A DNA stretch of 64,000 nucleotides from an uncultured Ruminococcus sp. (GTDB taxonomy: Bacteria > Bacillota > Clostridia > Oscillospirales > Acutalibacteraceae). The translations under genes were made by a program, and so were the position numbers. Below, piece by piece: positions 43,896 through 52,788 of this stretch (the first letter of the stretch is position 1; every line of letters begins with the position of its first letter). The stretch lies in the NCBI GenBank assembly GCA_944415425.1, contig CALYBP010000001.1, forward strand, positions 1 to 64,000, given 5' to 3'. The notes under the pieces were generated by a model, which saw nothing but the letters and a program-made list of their open reading frames with translations, was not told the origin of the DNA and searched no databases.

Positions 43896-46124
43896 ATGAG
43901 AAATGAATGGAGAGGCTTTAAAGGCGGAAGCTGGGAAAGAGAAATAAATGTAAGAGATTTTATTCAGAAAAATTACACTCCGTATTACGAGGGCGGGGAT
44001 TTTCTCGAAGGACCTACACAGGCTACTCTTGACCTTTGGGATGAAGTAAGCGAGCTTAAAAAGCAGGAAATAGAAGCAGGCGGCGTGCTTGATATGGATA
44101 CAAAGGTGATTTCAACTATCACATCTCACGGTGCCGCGTATATTGACAAGGACAAGGAACAGATTGTCGGCTTGCAGACCGACAAGCCCTTAAAGCGTTC
44201 CCTTCAGCCATACGGCGGTATCAGAATGGCGGTTAAGGCGTGCAAGGAAAACGGCTATGAGGTTGACCCAGAAATTCAGGAGTTTTTTACAACCCACAGA
44301 AAAACTCACAACGCAGGTGTGTTTGACGCATATACTCCAGAAATGAGAAAATGCCGTACAAACCATATTATAACAGGTCTTCCCGATGCATACGGAAGAG
44401 GAAGAATTATCGGCGACTACCGCCGTGCGGCTCTTTACGGAGTTGACAGACTTATTGAGGATAAGCAGCATCAAAAGGATACAACGAGAATTATAATGTA
44501 TTCTGATGTTATCCGTGAGCGTGAGGAGCTTTCCGAGCAGATCAGAGCACTTCAGATGTTAAAGCAGCTTGCCGAGATTTACGGCTGTGATATTTCAAAG
44601 CCCGCCTCAAACTTTAAGGAGGCTGTACAGGCACTTTACTTTGCTTATCTTGCGGCTGTTAAGGAACAAAACGGTGCCGCAATGAGCCTTGGCAGAACAT
44701 CAACATTCCTTGATATTTACGCTGCCCGTGACCTTGCCGAGGGCACAATTACCGAAAAAGAGGTACAGGAAATCGTCGACCACTTTATTATGAAGCTCAG
44801 AATGGTTTGCTTTGCCCGTACCCCCGAATACAACCAGATTTTTGCAGGTGACCCGACATGGGTTACCGAGTCAATCGGCGGAATAGGAACAGACGGACGC
44901 CCGCTTGTTACAAAAATGTCTTTCCGTTATCTCAACACACTCAACAACATCGGTGCGGCTCCCGAGCCTAACCTTACGGTGCTTTGGTCAACACAGCTTC
45001 CTGAGAAATTCAAGAGCTATTGTGCCGAAATGTCAATCAAGCACCACGCAGTACAGTATGAAAACGACGATCTTATGCGCCCGCTTCACGGCGACGATTA
45101 CGGCATTGCCTGCTGTGTATCTTCAATGAAAATCGGCAAGGAAATGCAGTTCTTCGGTGCGAGAGCAAACCTTGCAAAATGCCTGCTTTACGCGATTAAC
45201 GGCGGTGTTGATGAAGTTACGGGTCAGCAGGTAGGACCGAAGTTCCGCCCTGTTGAGGGAGATTATCTTGACTACGACGATGTAATGAGCAAGTACAAGG
45301 ATATGATGAAATGGCTTGCACAGGTATATGTAAACGCACTTAATATCATCCACTATATGCACGACAAATACTGCTATGAGCGTTTGCAGATGGCTTTTCA
45401 CGACAAGCATGTTACACGCTGGTTTGCGACAGGTATTGCAGGTTTTTCGGTTGTGGCCGACTCACTGTCTGCGATTAAATACGCAAAGGTCAAGGTGGTA
45501 AGAAACGAAAACGGAATCGTTACCGATTATATAACTGAGGGAGATTTCCCGAAATACGGAAACGATGATGACAGGGTTGACGATATTGCAAAAGAGGTAC
45601 TTCACACCTTTATCAGCTACCTCCGTCAGAACCACACTTACAGAGGCGGTATTCCCACAACCTCAATATTAACAATTACTTCTAACGTTTCCTACGGTAA
45701 AAACACAGGCTCAACTCCCGACGGCAGAAAGTACGGCGAGCCCTTCGCTCCGGGCGCAAACCCGATGCACGGCAGGGACAGCAACGGTGCGGTAGCGTCA
45801 CTTGCATCGGTTGCAAAAATTCCGTTTATGGATTCACAGGACGGTATTTCAAACACATTTACAATTGTTCCCGCGGCACTCGGCAAGACCGAGGAACAGA
45901 GAAACCACAACCTTGTTGCGTTGCTTGACGGTTATATGCACAAGGGCGGTTATCACCTCAATGTAAATGTATTTGACAGAGAGCTTTTGCTTGACGCTCA
46001 AAAGCATCCAGAGCTTTATCCGCAGCTTACAATTCGTGTTTCGGGCTATGCCGTAAACTTTATTAAGCTGACAAAGGAACAGCAGGATGAGGTTATTGCA
46101 AGAACATTCCATTCTTCAATTTAA
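43896..46124 (+). CDS. pflB: formate C-acetyltransferase (pyruvate formate-lyase)
   Basis: This 742-residue glycyl-radical enzyme splits pyruvate plus CoA into acetyl-CoA and formate. The adjacent catalytic cysteines are in [10 protein letters not shown] (about 411). The radical glycine is in the C-terminal [10 protein letters not shown] (about 716). [15 protein letters not shown] and STPDGRK segments are typical. ATGGAGGTATAG lies upstream of the ATG. Formate feeds 10-formyl-THF synthesis, which explains control by a ZTP riboswitch. Confidence 0.97.
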   Translation: MRNEWRGFKGGSWEREINVRDFIQKNYTPYYEGGDFLEGPTQATLDLWDEVSELKKQEIEAGGVLDMDTKVISTITSHGAAYIDKDKEQIVGLQTDKPLKRSLQPYGGIRMAVKACKENGYEVDPEIQEFFTTHRKTHNAGVFDAYTPEMRKCRTNHIITGLPDAYGRGRIIGDYRRAALYGVDRLIEDKQHQKDTTRIIMYSDVIREREELSEQIRALQMLKQLAEIYGCDISKPASNFKEAVQALYFAYLAAVKEQNGAAMSLGRTSTFLDIYAARDLAEGTITEKEVQEIVDHFIMKLRMVCFARTPEYNQIFAGDPTWVTESIGGIGTDGRPLVTKMSFRYLNTLNNIGAAPEPNLTVLWSTQLPEKFKSYCAEMSIKHHAVQYENDDLMRPLHGDDYGIACCVSSMKIGKEMQFFGARANLAKCLLYAINGGVDEVTGQQVGPKFRPVEGDYLDYDDVMSKYKDMMKWLAQVYVNALNIIHYMHDKYCYERLQMAFHDKHVTRWFATGIAGFSVVADSLSAIKYAKVKVVRNENGIVTDYITEGDFPKYGNDDDRVDDIAKEVLHTFISYLRQNHTYRGGIPTTSILTITSNVSYGKNTGSTPDGRKYGEPFAPGANPMHGRDSNGAVASLASVAKIPFMDSQDGISNTFTIVPAALGKTEEQRNHNLVALLDGYMHKGGYHLNVNVFDRELLLDAQKHPELYPQLTIRVSGYAVNFIKLTKEQQDEVIARTFHSSI

Positions 46125-46138
46125 TGTTAAAATAAAAG

Positions 46139-46158
46139 AGGGCGGAGTTTTCCGCCCT
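46139..46158 (+). terminator. stem-loop between pflB and pflA
   Basis: A perfect 8-bp AGGGCGGA/TCCGCCCT stem with a GTTT loop is followed by TAATATATATG without a T-run. It may stabilise pflB mRNA or reduce read-through into pflA. Confidence 0.6.
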
Positions 46159-46188
46159 TAATATATATGATGAGTGCAGGTGAATTCT

Positions 46189-46923
46189 ATGACAGGAAAA
46201 ATTCATTCGTTTGAATCGTTTGGCACGGTTGACGGACCGGGCGTAAGATTTGTTGTGTTTTTTCAGGGATGTCCGATGAGGTGCCTTTACTGCCACAATC
46301 CGGACACTTGGGCATCGGATGCGGGTGAGGAATATACCGCCGAACAGATTATTGAAAAAATACAGAGAAACAGACCGTTTTATACAACGGGAGGCATAAC
46401 CGCGACGGGCGGGGAGCCTATGTTACAGCTTGATTTTTTGATTGATTTGTTTGAGCTTGCAAAAAGCAACAATATAAATACCTGCCTTGATACATCGGGA
46501 GTTTTATTTGACAGAAAAAATACCGAGAGAATGAAGAAAATTGACAGGCTTTTATCTGTATGCGACCTTGTAATGCTTGATATTAAGCATATTGTCAATG
46601 AGGAACACAAAAAGCTTACGGGACACGGCAATGAAAATATCCTTGATTTTGCACGGTATCTCAACGAAAAGAATGTGAAAATGAGGATAAGACATGTAAT
46701 TGTTCCGAAAATCACATATATAGACGACGAGCTAAAAAGATTGGGTGAGTTTTTAAAGCCGTTTAAAAATATCGAGAAAATCGAAACGCTGCCTTATCAT
46801 ACTCTCGGCAAGGTAAAGTATGAAAATCTGGGTATTGAATACCCTCTCGGTGACACTCCTCAGCTTTCGGAAGACGACGCAAAAAAAGCCCTTGGAATTA
46901 TTGAAAAGGCTATGAACAGTTAA
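46189..46923 (+). CDS. pflA: pyruvate formate-lyase activating enzyme
   Basis: This 244-residue radical SAM enzyme installs the glycyl radical on PflB. The 4Fe-4S motif is GCPMRCLYCHNPDTW (CxxxCxxC, about 30-37), followed by TATGGEPMLQ (about 74). The N-terminus HSFESFGTVDGPGVRFVVF is typical. The ATG at 46189 follows CAGGTG; an in-frame GTG five codons earlier lacks a ribosome site. Confidence 0.97.
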   Translation: MTGKIHSFESFGTVDGPGVRFVVFFQGCPMRCLYCHNPDTWASDAGEEYTAEQIIEKIQRNRPFYTTGGITATGGEPMLQLDFLIDLFELAKSNNINTCLDTSGVLFDRKNTERMKKIDRLLSVCDLVMLDIKHIVNEEHKKLTGHGNENILDFARYLNEKNVKMRIRHVIVPKITYIDDELKRLGEFLKPFKNIEKIETLPYHTLGKVKYENLGIEYPLGDTPQLSEDDAKKALGIIEKAMNS

Positions 46924-47022
46924 AAAAGTCGAGTACCTCGACACGCAGTTCGAGCAGACAGGTTGATATTATCAAACCTTCTTTGCCCGACAATTTTTGA
47001 GCAGTTTCACATAAAGTAAAAA
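46922..47022 (+). repeat. dispersed intergenic repeat, copy B
   Basis: This ~100-bp unit begins within the pflA stop region and ends in the A-run that is the U-tract of the mnmA terminator. It is about 86% identical to copy A (16431-16530). It has a GTCGAG/CTCGAC hairpin at the left end, a GGTTGATATTATCAAACC palindrome in the middle and a repeated TTYGAGCAG (near 46949 and 46996). Confidence 0.87.
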
Positions 47023-47047
47023 CGGTCGATGTTTTGTCATCGACCGT
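47022..47047 (-). terminator. terminator of mnmA, likely bidirectional
   Basis: A perfect 10-bp stem (47022-47031 with 47038-47047) has a 6-nt loop. TTTTATTT follows on the plus strand and TTTTACTTTATG on the minus strand. Confidence 0.88.
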
Positions 47048-47059
47048 TTTATTTATATT

Positions 47060-48145
47060 TTATTTCGGTGATTTGCAGATAGTGCCGCCGCCCACCACAT
47101 ATTCGCCGTCGTACAAAACGACGGCCTGACCGTATGAAATGGCTCTTTGCGGTTCGTCAAAAACAATGTGCAGGGTGTTTTCGTCAAGCTGTTCAACCGT
47201 CGCGGGCTGTTCGCTTTGATTATATCTCACTCTTGCTTTTATTTTCATGGGTTTGTCAATTTTTTCGCAGGAGATAAGGTTTATATCGGAAGCGTAAAGC
47301 TCTTTTGAGAAAAGGCTTTCGTTGTCACAAAGAATTACCTCGTTTTTTTCAAGATCCTTTTTCTTGACATACATCGGGTGCGGCAGTGCAAGACCCAAGC
47401 CTTTGCGCTGCCCTACGGTATAGCGGATAATTCCTTTGTGCTCTCCCAAAACCCTGCCGTTTTCGTCAACAAAATTTCCGTGCGGATAGATTTTTCCCGT
47501 GTACTGCTCTATAAATTTTGCGTAGTCGCCGTCGGGGACAAAGCAAATATCCTGACTGTCACGCTTTGCCGCATTTATTAGTCCTAAATTTTCCGCAATC
47601 TTACGGGTTTGCTCCTTCTTCATATTTCCGAGCGGAAACAATGTTCTTGAAAGCTGCTTTTGGGTGAGTGAATAAAGAACATAGCTCTGATCTTTTGATA
47701 TATCAGCCGATTTTTTAAGCAAAAATCTTTTTGAGTTTTCATCATACTCAATTACGGCGTAATGTCCCGTAACCACATAATCGAATTCAAGCTCATCTGC
47801 TCTTTGCATAAGCTTTTCAAACTTTATATATCTGTTGCAGTCAATACATGGATTAGGTGTTGTGCCGTTTTCATATGCGCTTATAAATCGTGATATTACA
47901 TTCTCCCTGAAGCTGTCCTTGAAGTTGTAGACATAATACGGAATACCAAGCTTGTAACAAACGCTGCGTGCGTCGTCAATATCATCAAGCGAGCAGCAGG
48001 TTTTTTCTTTTTTTTCGCCTATGTCCTCATTGTCAAAGAGTTTAAGCGTAATTCCAGTTGCGTCAAAACCCTGTTCTTTTATAAGATAAGCGGCAACCGA
48101 GCTGTCAACTCCTCCGCTCATTGCAATTAAAGCTTTTTTCTTCAT
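47060..48145 (-). CDS. mnmA: tRNA-specific 2-thiouridylase
   Basis: This 361-residue enzyme thiolates U34 of Lys, Glu and Gln tRNAs. It has the PP-loop AMSGGVDSSVAAYLI (about 8-22), the first cysteine in NPCIDCNRYIKF (about 99-110) and the second in SQDICFVPDGDYAKF (about 201). TVGQRKGLG (about 250) is also conserved. The ATG at 48145 gives the family-typical N-terminus; an ATG four codons upstream, overlapping the nadA stop, is possible. It lies directly after nadA. Confidence 0.95.
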   Translation of the reverse strand: MKKKALIAMSGGVDSSVAAYLIKEQGFDATGITLKLFDNEDIGEKKEKTCCSLDDIDDARSVCYKLGIPYYVYNFKDSFRENVISRFISAYENGTTPNPCIDCNRYIKFEKLMQRADELEFDYVVTGHYAVIEYDENSKRFLLKKSADISKDQSYVLYSLTQKQLSRTLFPLGNMKKEQTRKIAENLGLINAAKRDSQDICFVPDGDYAKFIEQYTGKIYPHGNFVDENGRVLGEHKGIIRYTVGQRKGLGLALPHPMYVKKKDLEKNEVILCDNESLFSKELYASDINLISCEKIDKPMKIKARVRYNQSEQPATVEQLDENTLHIVFDEPQRAISYGQAVVLYDGEYVVGGGTICKSPK

Positions 48146-48156
48146 ATAGATTACCA

Positions 48157-49071
48157 TCAACCGAGTCTGATCATTTCGTCAATACACTTTTTTGCGTCGT
48201 TTATTGTTGACTCATCCAAAATTATTTCTTCGCCGCCCTTGCCCATAAGACAGTTGTAAACATCAACAAGAGTTGTCGTTTTCATATTCGGACAAATCAG
48301 TTTGTTTGAGAGAATATAAAAATTCTTGTCGGGGCACATATACTGCAAGTGCTCTGCTATGCTGATTTCCGTGCCGATAATAAAATCGGTTTTATCGGAC
48401 TTTACGGCGTAGTCCATAATTCCCGATGTGGAGCCCACATAATCCGCCATTGAAACGACTTCCGGCGTACATTCGGGATGCACAAGAAGCTCTGCACCGG
48501 GATGCATGGCTTTTGCTCTTTTTACGTCGTCTGTGTTTACGCAGGCATGAATCGGGCAGCCGCCGTTTAAAAGCTTGATGTTTTTATCGGGGCACTGCTT
48601 TGCAACATAATCTCCCAAGTTGCAGTCGGGGATAAATAAAATATTCTTCTCATCCATATTATTAACAATTTTTACTGCGGATGAGCTTGTTACACAAACA
48701 TCGCAAATAGTTTTCAAGTCGGCTGTTGTGTTTATATATGCGACAACAGCGTAGTCAGGATACATTTTCTTGACCTGAGAAATGAGCTGTTTGTCCATTT
48801 GGTCGGCCATACTGCATCCGGCAGTCGGCTGCGCAAGATATACCCTTTTGTCGGGTGAAAGTATTTTGCAGGTTTCCGCCATAAAGCGTACGCCGCACAT
48901 GAGGATATTTTTGTTTTCGGTTTTGCTTGCATCAACGCTGAGTTTATAGCTGTCGCCTGTGTAATCGGCAACCTCTAAGATTTCATGAGCCTGATAGCTG
49001 TGTGCGAGCACGCAAACATCCTTTTCTTTTTTTAGCTGCATAATTTTTTCTTGAAGCTGCGATGTAGTCAT
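48157..49071 (-). CDS. nadA: quinolinate synthase A
   Basis: This 304-residue Fe-S enzyme condenses iminoaspartate with dihydroxyacetone phosphate in NAD synthesis. The three expected cluster cysteines are seen in LMCGVRFMAET (about 80), in the STADLKTICDVCVTSSSA and GCPIHACVN region, and in ICPNMKTTTL (about 267). AHSYQAHEILEVADYTGDS opens the fold. The ATG at 49071 follows GAAAGGATT. nadB and nadC are not in the window; the next gene in the operon is mnmA. Confidence 0.95.
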   Translation of the reverse strand: MTTSQLQEKIMQLKKEKDVCVLAHSYQAHEILEVADYTGDSYKLSVDASKTENKNILMCGVRFMAETCKILSPDKRVYLAQPTAGCSMADQMDKQLISQVKKMYPDYAVVAYINTTADLKTICDVCVTSSSAVKIVNNMDEKNILFIPDCNLGDYVAKQCPDKNIKLLNGGCPIHACVNTDDVKRAKAMHPGAELLVHPECTPEVVSMADYVGSTSGIMDYAVKSDKTDFIIGTEISIAEHLQYMCPDKNFYILSNKLICPNMKTTTLVDVYNCLMGKGGEEIILDESTINDAKKCIDEMIRLG

Positions 49072-49235
49072 ATAAAAAATCCTTTCAAATAAAAGCGTAG
49101 TCAATCATATATATTATACAGTCGCAAGTTACAATATGCAATAGGCTCGTGCGCCGATTCATCTAAATTAAGATTTGAAAGGAAAAATAATACAAAATTT
49201 GTACAATATTTATTAATATTTCTTTATTTTTCCTA

Positions 49236-49264
49236 TTTACATCATTAAAAAATTGTGTTATACT
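49236..49264 (+). promoter_or_regulatory. promoter of the SPQTG surface protein gene
   Basis: TTTACA (49236-49241), a 17-bp spacer and TATACT (49259-49264). Confidence 0.6.
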
Positions 49265-49331
49265 CTTTTTGATAACTAAGAGAATATATAAGTTATAAAG
49301 AATATTGCAGTAAGAATAGGAGGAGATTATA

Positions 49332-49841
49332 ATGAAAAAGGCTATCGCTGTTTTATTTGCAGTTATTATGGTTGCTTTTGCAACTATACCTGCTTTTGCA
49401 GCCGAGGTAAACAGTCCTGTTGCGACTACGGCTCCGGATTCTTCTTTGGAGTATGAGGTTGATATTATCCCGACAGAGGGTGGAGACGGAACATATGAGT
49501 TTGTGACCGAGATTGATGAGAACGGTAATCAGGTTGTAAGTATCAGCCCGAAGCCCAACCCCGGTTATACATTTAATCATTGGGAGATCGACGGTCCTTA
49601 TACCACAGAGAATGAGCTTACAGATGCTCAGATGAGACTTATCATCACCGGTGATATTACCGTTACACCTTATTTTGAAAAATCAGGTACTGTTGCTACG
49701 GGTACGGTAAGTACTGACACAAGCACAACTTCACCTCAGACAGGTGCTAATGACGCCCTGCCTTATGCAGTAGGTGTACTGTCATTGTTGGCTTGCGGTG
49801 CTGCTGTTGCAATGCTTGTTAGAACCAACAAGAGCAAGTAA
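49332..49841 (+). CDS. sortase-anchored surface protein with SPQTG motif
   Basis: This 169-residue protein has a signal peptide (about 1-24, ending AFA) and one repeat-like beta domain (about 40-115) with PNPGYTFNHWEIDG, resembling bacterial InlB-type B-repeats. A Thr-rich linker follows. The C-terminal sorting signal is SPQTG (about 136-140), a hydrophobic helix and a KSK tail. SPxTG is the site class recognised by class B sortase of C. difficile. The sortase gene lies 170 nt downstream, so this is probably its substrate. AGGAGG precedes the ATG. Confidence 0.85.
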   Translation: MKKAIAVLFAVIMVAFATIPAFAAEVNSPVATTAPDSSLEYEVDIIPTEGGDGTYEFVTEIDENGNQVVSISPKPNPGYTFNHWEIDGPYTTENELTDAQMRLIITGDITVTPYFEKSGTVATGTVSTDTSTTSPQTGANDALPYAVGVLSLLACGAAVAMLVRTNKSK

Positions 49842-49854
49842 TTAAGTTTTTCAA

Positions 49855-49890
49855 AACAGCCTCCGTGTTTTTATGGGGGCTGTTTTTTTG
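49855..49890 (+). terminator. intrinsic terminator of the surface protein gene
   Basis: An 8-bp stem CAGCCTCC/GGGGGCTG (49857-49864 with 49875-49882) is followed by TTTTTTT. It separates the abundant substrate transcript from the sortase gene. Confidence 0.88.
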
Positions 49891-50009
49891 TTGTACAGCC
49901 ATGATTTGACAAATATTATAAGTGATGATAAAATTATGGTTGTGTAAAATATTCTTAGTCTTGAGGTAACAAAACACTAATTTTTAATCCTTTGGTTTGG
50001 GAGATAGCG

Positions 50010-50798
50010 ATGAAAAAAAGGAAAAATATCGCTTTGATAATTCTGATAATATTTTTTGCTCTTGTATTTTTGAGCGCCTGTATTTACCTTGTTACAAAAA
50101 TTTTACTCAATATGGAAAGCAAGGATGAATACGATATTATTGCAAGTTCTTATGCAGACTCTGTCGGAGATGAAGAAGTGACCGCTCCGTCAAAAATAGA
50201 TGTTGAAAAGGCTGAAAATCCAATAGACTTTGATTCGCTCATAAAAAAGAATCCCGACATCTATGCGTGGATATATATTCCGAAAACAGAAATAAACTAT
50301 CCTATATGCCGTCATGCTACCGATGACAACTATTATCTTGACCACGATATTTACGGAAATTACAGTTACGCCGGCGCTATATATTCCCAGTTTTGCAATT
50401 CAAGGGATTTTAATGACAGGGTAACTGTTTTGTACGGTCATAATATGGCTGACGGTTCGATGTTTGCGGGGCTGCACAAGTTTAAGGATAAGGACTTTTT
50501 TGACAGCAATGCAGATTTCTATGTCTATACCCAGGACAGGAAACTTACTTATGAGGTAGTTTCCGCATTTGTTTATGACGACCGTCATATAATGAATACA
50601 TTTGATTTTTCTGACGATAAAGTTTTTGAGGATTACCTTAAAACTCTTGAAAACCCCCGTTCGGTAAGCAGTAATGTGCGGGAAGGCGTCAGCTTGGATA
50701 TTAACAGTAATATAATTATTTTGAGTACCTGCCTAAACAGCGGAGAAGGACGGTATCTTGTTGCGGGAGAGCTGATTAAAGATGAACAGACAGAATGA
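50010..50798 (+). CDS. srtB: class B sortase
   Basis: This 262-residue transpeptidase has an N-terminal membrane anchor (about 7-30) and a sortase domain starting IYAWIYIPKTEINYPICRH. The catalytic histidine is in VLYGHNMADGSMF (about 143), the cysteine in IILSTCLNSGEGRYLV (about 242) and the arginine in GEGRYLV. The extra helices between strands are as in SrtB. The ATG at 50010 follows GGGAGA; TTG at 49992 opens the frame but is less likely. It overlaps the LCP gene by 17 nt. Confidence 0.93.
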   Translation: MKKRKNIALIILIIFFALVFLSACIYLVTKILLNMESKDEYDIIASSYADSVGDEEVTAPSKIDVEKAENPIDFDSLIKKNPDIYAWIYIPKTEINYPICRHATDDNYYLDHDIYGNYSYAGAIYSQFCNSRDFNDRVTVLYGHNMADGSMFAGLHKFKDKDFFDSNADFYVYTQDRKLTYEVVSAFVYDDRHIMNTFDFSDDKVFEDYLKTLENPRSVSSNVREGVSLDINSNIIILSTCLNSGEGRYLVAGELIKDEQTE

Positions 50799-52044
50799 TG
50801 ATAACTTTGAGGAGCTTACCTTGGCGGATGAGGAAAATGACGAAAGTTTTACATCAGATGAAAAGAGTACCGGCTCAGAATCCATAAAAGATGAAATTTC
50901 TGATTATGTTTTTATGAAACCTCATCGCTCAAAAAAGTATTACAGCAAACCTCGCGGTAGCGTAAAAAACGAGGATATAATGCTTGTAAAAAGCGACAGA
51001 AACAGTCGTCATAGGTCAAAACACAAGTCAAAAAGAAAGATGAAGCTTTGGAAAAAAATTTTGATAAGCTTTATCTGCGTGATTCTTGCGCTTGTTTTGA
51101 TAGCTGTGGGAAGCTTTACGTTTTTGGTGATAAAAGGAAGCGATGAGCTGCTCGATGATGATTACAATATCACAGCGCCTCAGGGTGTTGAAGTACAAAA
51201 CGACGGTGAATATATTGTTTATAACGGAAAAACATACGAGTTAAACACAAATGTGACAAGCATGCTGTTTATGGGAATTGATAAGCGTGCGCTTGACCAA
51301 AGTGAGGTTAACGGAACAGGCGGTCAGGCTGACGTTATCGTGCTTATAGCAGTCGATACAAAAACGAGCGAGATTACTATGCTTAACATATCCCGTGACA
51401 CGATGACCGATGTAACTCTATATTCGGCAAACGGCGGCTATGTAGGCACCGAAACTCAGCAAATCTGCCTTGCCTATGCGTACGGCGACGGAATGGAAAC
51501 AAGCTGTGAAAACACCGTAAATTCGGTAAAAAGACTTTTTTACAATATCCCCATAAAATCTTACCTTGCTCTCGATCTTGACGGTATTGCGGCTGTTAAC
51601 GACAGCGTGGGAGGGGTAGATGTGGTATCGCCCGAAACTATCGGAAGCTTTACTCAGGGTGAAAGCTATCACCTTTTAGGGGATATGGCTGAGAAATTTG
51701 TAAGAACAAGAAGTCATGAAAGCGCGGAAGCAAACACACTTCGTATGCAGCGCCAACAGGAATATGTCAATAAGTTTATGAATAAGGTAATATCACAAAC
51801 AAAACAGGATATTACAACTCCGATTAGTCTGTTCAACGCTTCATCTCCGTATACGTGCACCAACCTGAATCCGTCAAAAGTCTGCTATCTTGCACAGTCG
51901 GCTGTTATGAGCAACGGTATGTCCGTTAATATGCTGACAGTTCCGGGAGAAGCAAAAATGGACGGAAATTACGCTCAGTATTATGTTGATGAAACGCAGT
52001 TTTACGAAATGTTTTTAAGCGTCTATTACAGCGAGGTCAAATAA
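50782..52044 (+). CDS. LytR-CpsA-Psr family cell-wall ligase
   Basis: This 420-residue protein has an acidic then strongly basic cytoplasmic N-terminus (about 1-90), one membrane helix (about 92-118) and an LCP catalytic domain. The domain contains MLFMGIDKR, ADVIVLIAVD, MLNISRDTM (about 207) and the later FVRTRSHESAEANTLRMQRQQ (about 309-329) with the polyprenyl-phosphate-binding arginines. LCP enzymes transfer teichoic acid or other glycopolymers to peptidoglycan. Its start lies inside srtB, indicating coupled expression of protein anchoring and glycopolymer attachment. Confidence 0.92.
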   Translation: MNRQNDDNFEELTLADEENDESFTSDEKSTGSESIKDEISDYVFMKPHRSKKYYSKPRGSVKNEDIMLVKSDRNSRHRSKHKSKRKMKLWKKILISFICVILALVLIAVGSFTFLVIKGSDELLDDDYNITAPQGVEVQNDGEYIVYNGKTYELNTNVTSMLFMGIDKRALDQSEVNGTGGQADVIVLIAVDTKTSEITMLNISRDTMTDVTLYSANGGYVGTETQQICLAYAYGDGMETSCENTVNSVKRLFYNIPIKSYLALDLDGIAAVNDSVGGVDVVSPETIGSFTQGESYHLLGDMAEKFVRTRSHESAEANTLRMQRQQEYVNKFMNKVISQTKQDITTPISLFNASSPYTCTNLNPSKVCYLAQSAVMSNGMSVNMLTVPGEAKMDGNYAQYYVDETQFYEMFLSVYYSEVK

Positions 52045-52071
52045 ATAAGAATTTAGATGTTTCCTTTATAA

Positions 52072-52112
52072 AACCCCTGCGGCTTTTTGAGCCGCAGGGG
52101 TTGCTTTGTTTT
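52072..52112 (+). terminator. intrinsic terminator after the sortase-LCP unit
   Basis: A perfect 13-bp stem (52072-52084 with 52090-52102) has a 5-nt loop and is followed by GCTTTGTTTTTT. It lies between convergent genes and probably serves both. Confidence 0.92.
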
Positions 52113-52118
52113 TTAAAT

Positions 52119-52529
52119 TTATTTTCGTGAGTCCAAAAAATCCTGCAATATAATAACTGCCGCCACTTCGTCAATTACATTCTTTCTTTTTTTCCCCCGT
52201 GTGTTTGTAGTATTCAAAAAGTTGTGCGCAGTAATAGTTGTGCCTCGCTCGTCCTGCATAACGGTTTTAACACCTGTATGTTCTTCAAGTTTTTTGGCAA
52301 AGGCTCTTGCATTTTGAGCGCTTTCGCCCTCTGAACCGTCCATATTCTTCGGAAGCCCCACAACCACAAGCTCCGCATTTGTCTTTTTGACTGTTTCTGC
52401 CGCCTTTTCAAGCAGTCGTTTAGGAGACTTTTCAAATATCACTGTATATGGTGACGCCAAAAATTCGGTTTTGTCGCAAACGGCAATTCCTGTTCTTGCC
52501 TTGCCGAGGTCAATCGACATTATAATCAT
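52119..52529 (-). CDS. yqgF: YqgF/RuvX pre-16S rRNA nuclease family protein
   Basis: This 136-residue RNase H-fold protein contains SIDLGKARTGIAVCD at the N-terminus, VVGLPKNMDGSEGESA (about 57-72) and QDERGTTITAHNFL (about 94-107), which carry the conserved acidic residues. The family matures 16S rRNA and was earlier called a Holliday junction resolvase. The ATG at 52529 follows AAAGGA with correct spacing. It stands alone here, without the alaS or mltG neighbours common elsewhere. Confidence 0.93.
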   Translation of the reverse strand: MIIMSIDLGKARTGIAVCDKTEFLASPYTVIFEKSPKRLLEKAAETVKKTNAELVVVGLPKNMDGSEGESAQNARAFAKKLEEHTGVKTVMQDERGTTITAHNFLNTTNTRGKKRKNVIDEVAAVIILQDFLDSRK

Positions 52530-52665
52530 AAAAGTATTCCTTTCCATACCGTGTAAACAACATTATTATAAAACAAAATTCACCGATATACAATATTTTT
52601 AATAAAGTGTTCGTTGTCATCTTTAAAATTATTTAATTGACTTTTAGTGTGCGTTGCGTGTTTGG

Positions 52666-52743
52666 TTGTTGAAAATTCTACAAAAGAATATAAAAACAAC
52701 CATTCACATAGTGACAAAACCACTCCCGTAAAAATAATATAAT
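52666..52743 (+). promoter_or_regulatory. candidate Spo0A-type promoter of spoIIE
   Basis: A good -10 TATAAT (52738-52743) is preceded at 21 bp by GTGACA (52711-52716). An unusually long 21-22 bp spacer is known for Spo0A-activated sigma-A promoters of spoIIE and spoIIG in Bacillus. TTGTTGAAAA at 52666-52675 resembles a 0A box (TGNCGAA), one mismatch in the core. Confidence 0.55.
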
Positions 52744-52788
52744 AAAACTGAAAAAGAAAACTCACTTCTTAAAAGGATGTTGAATATT

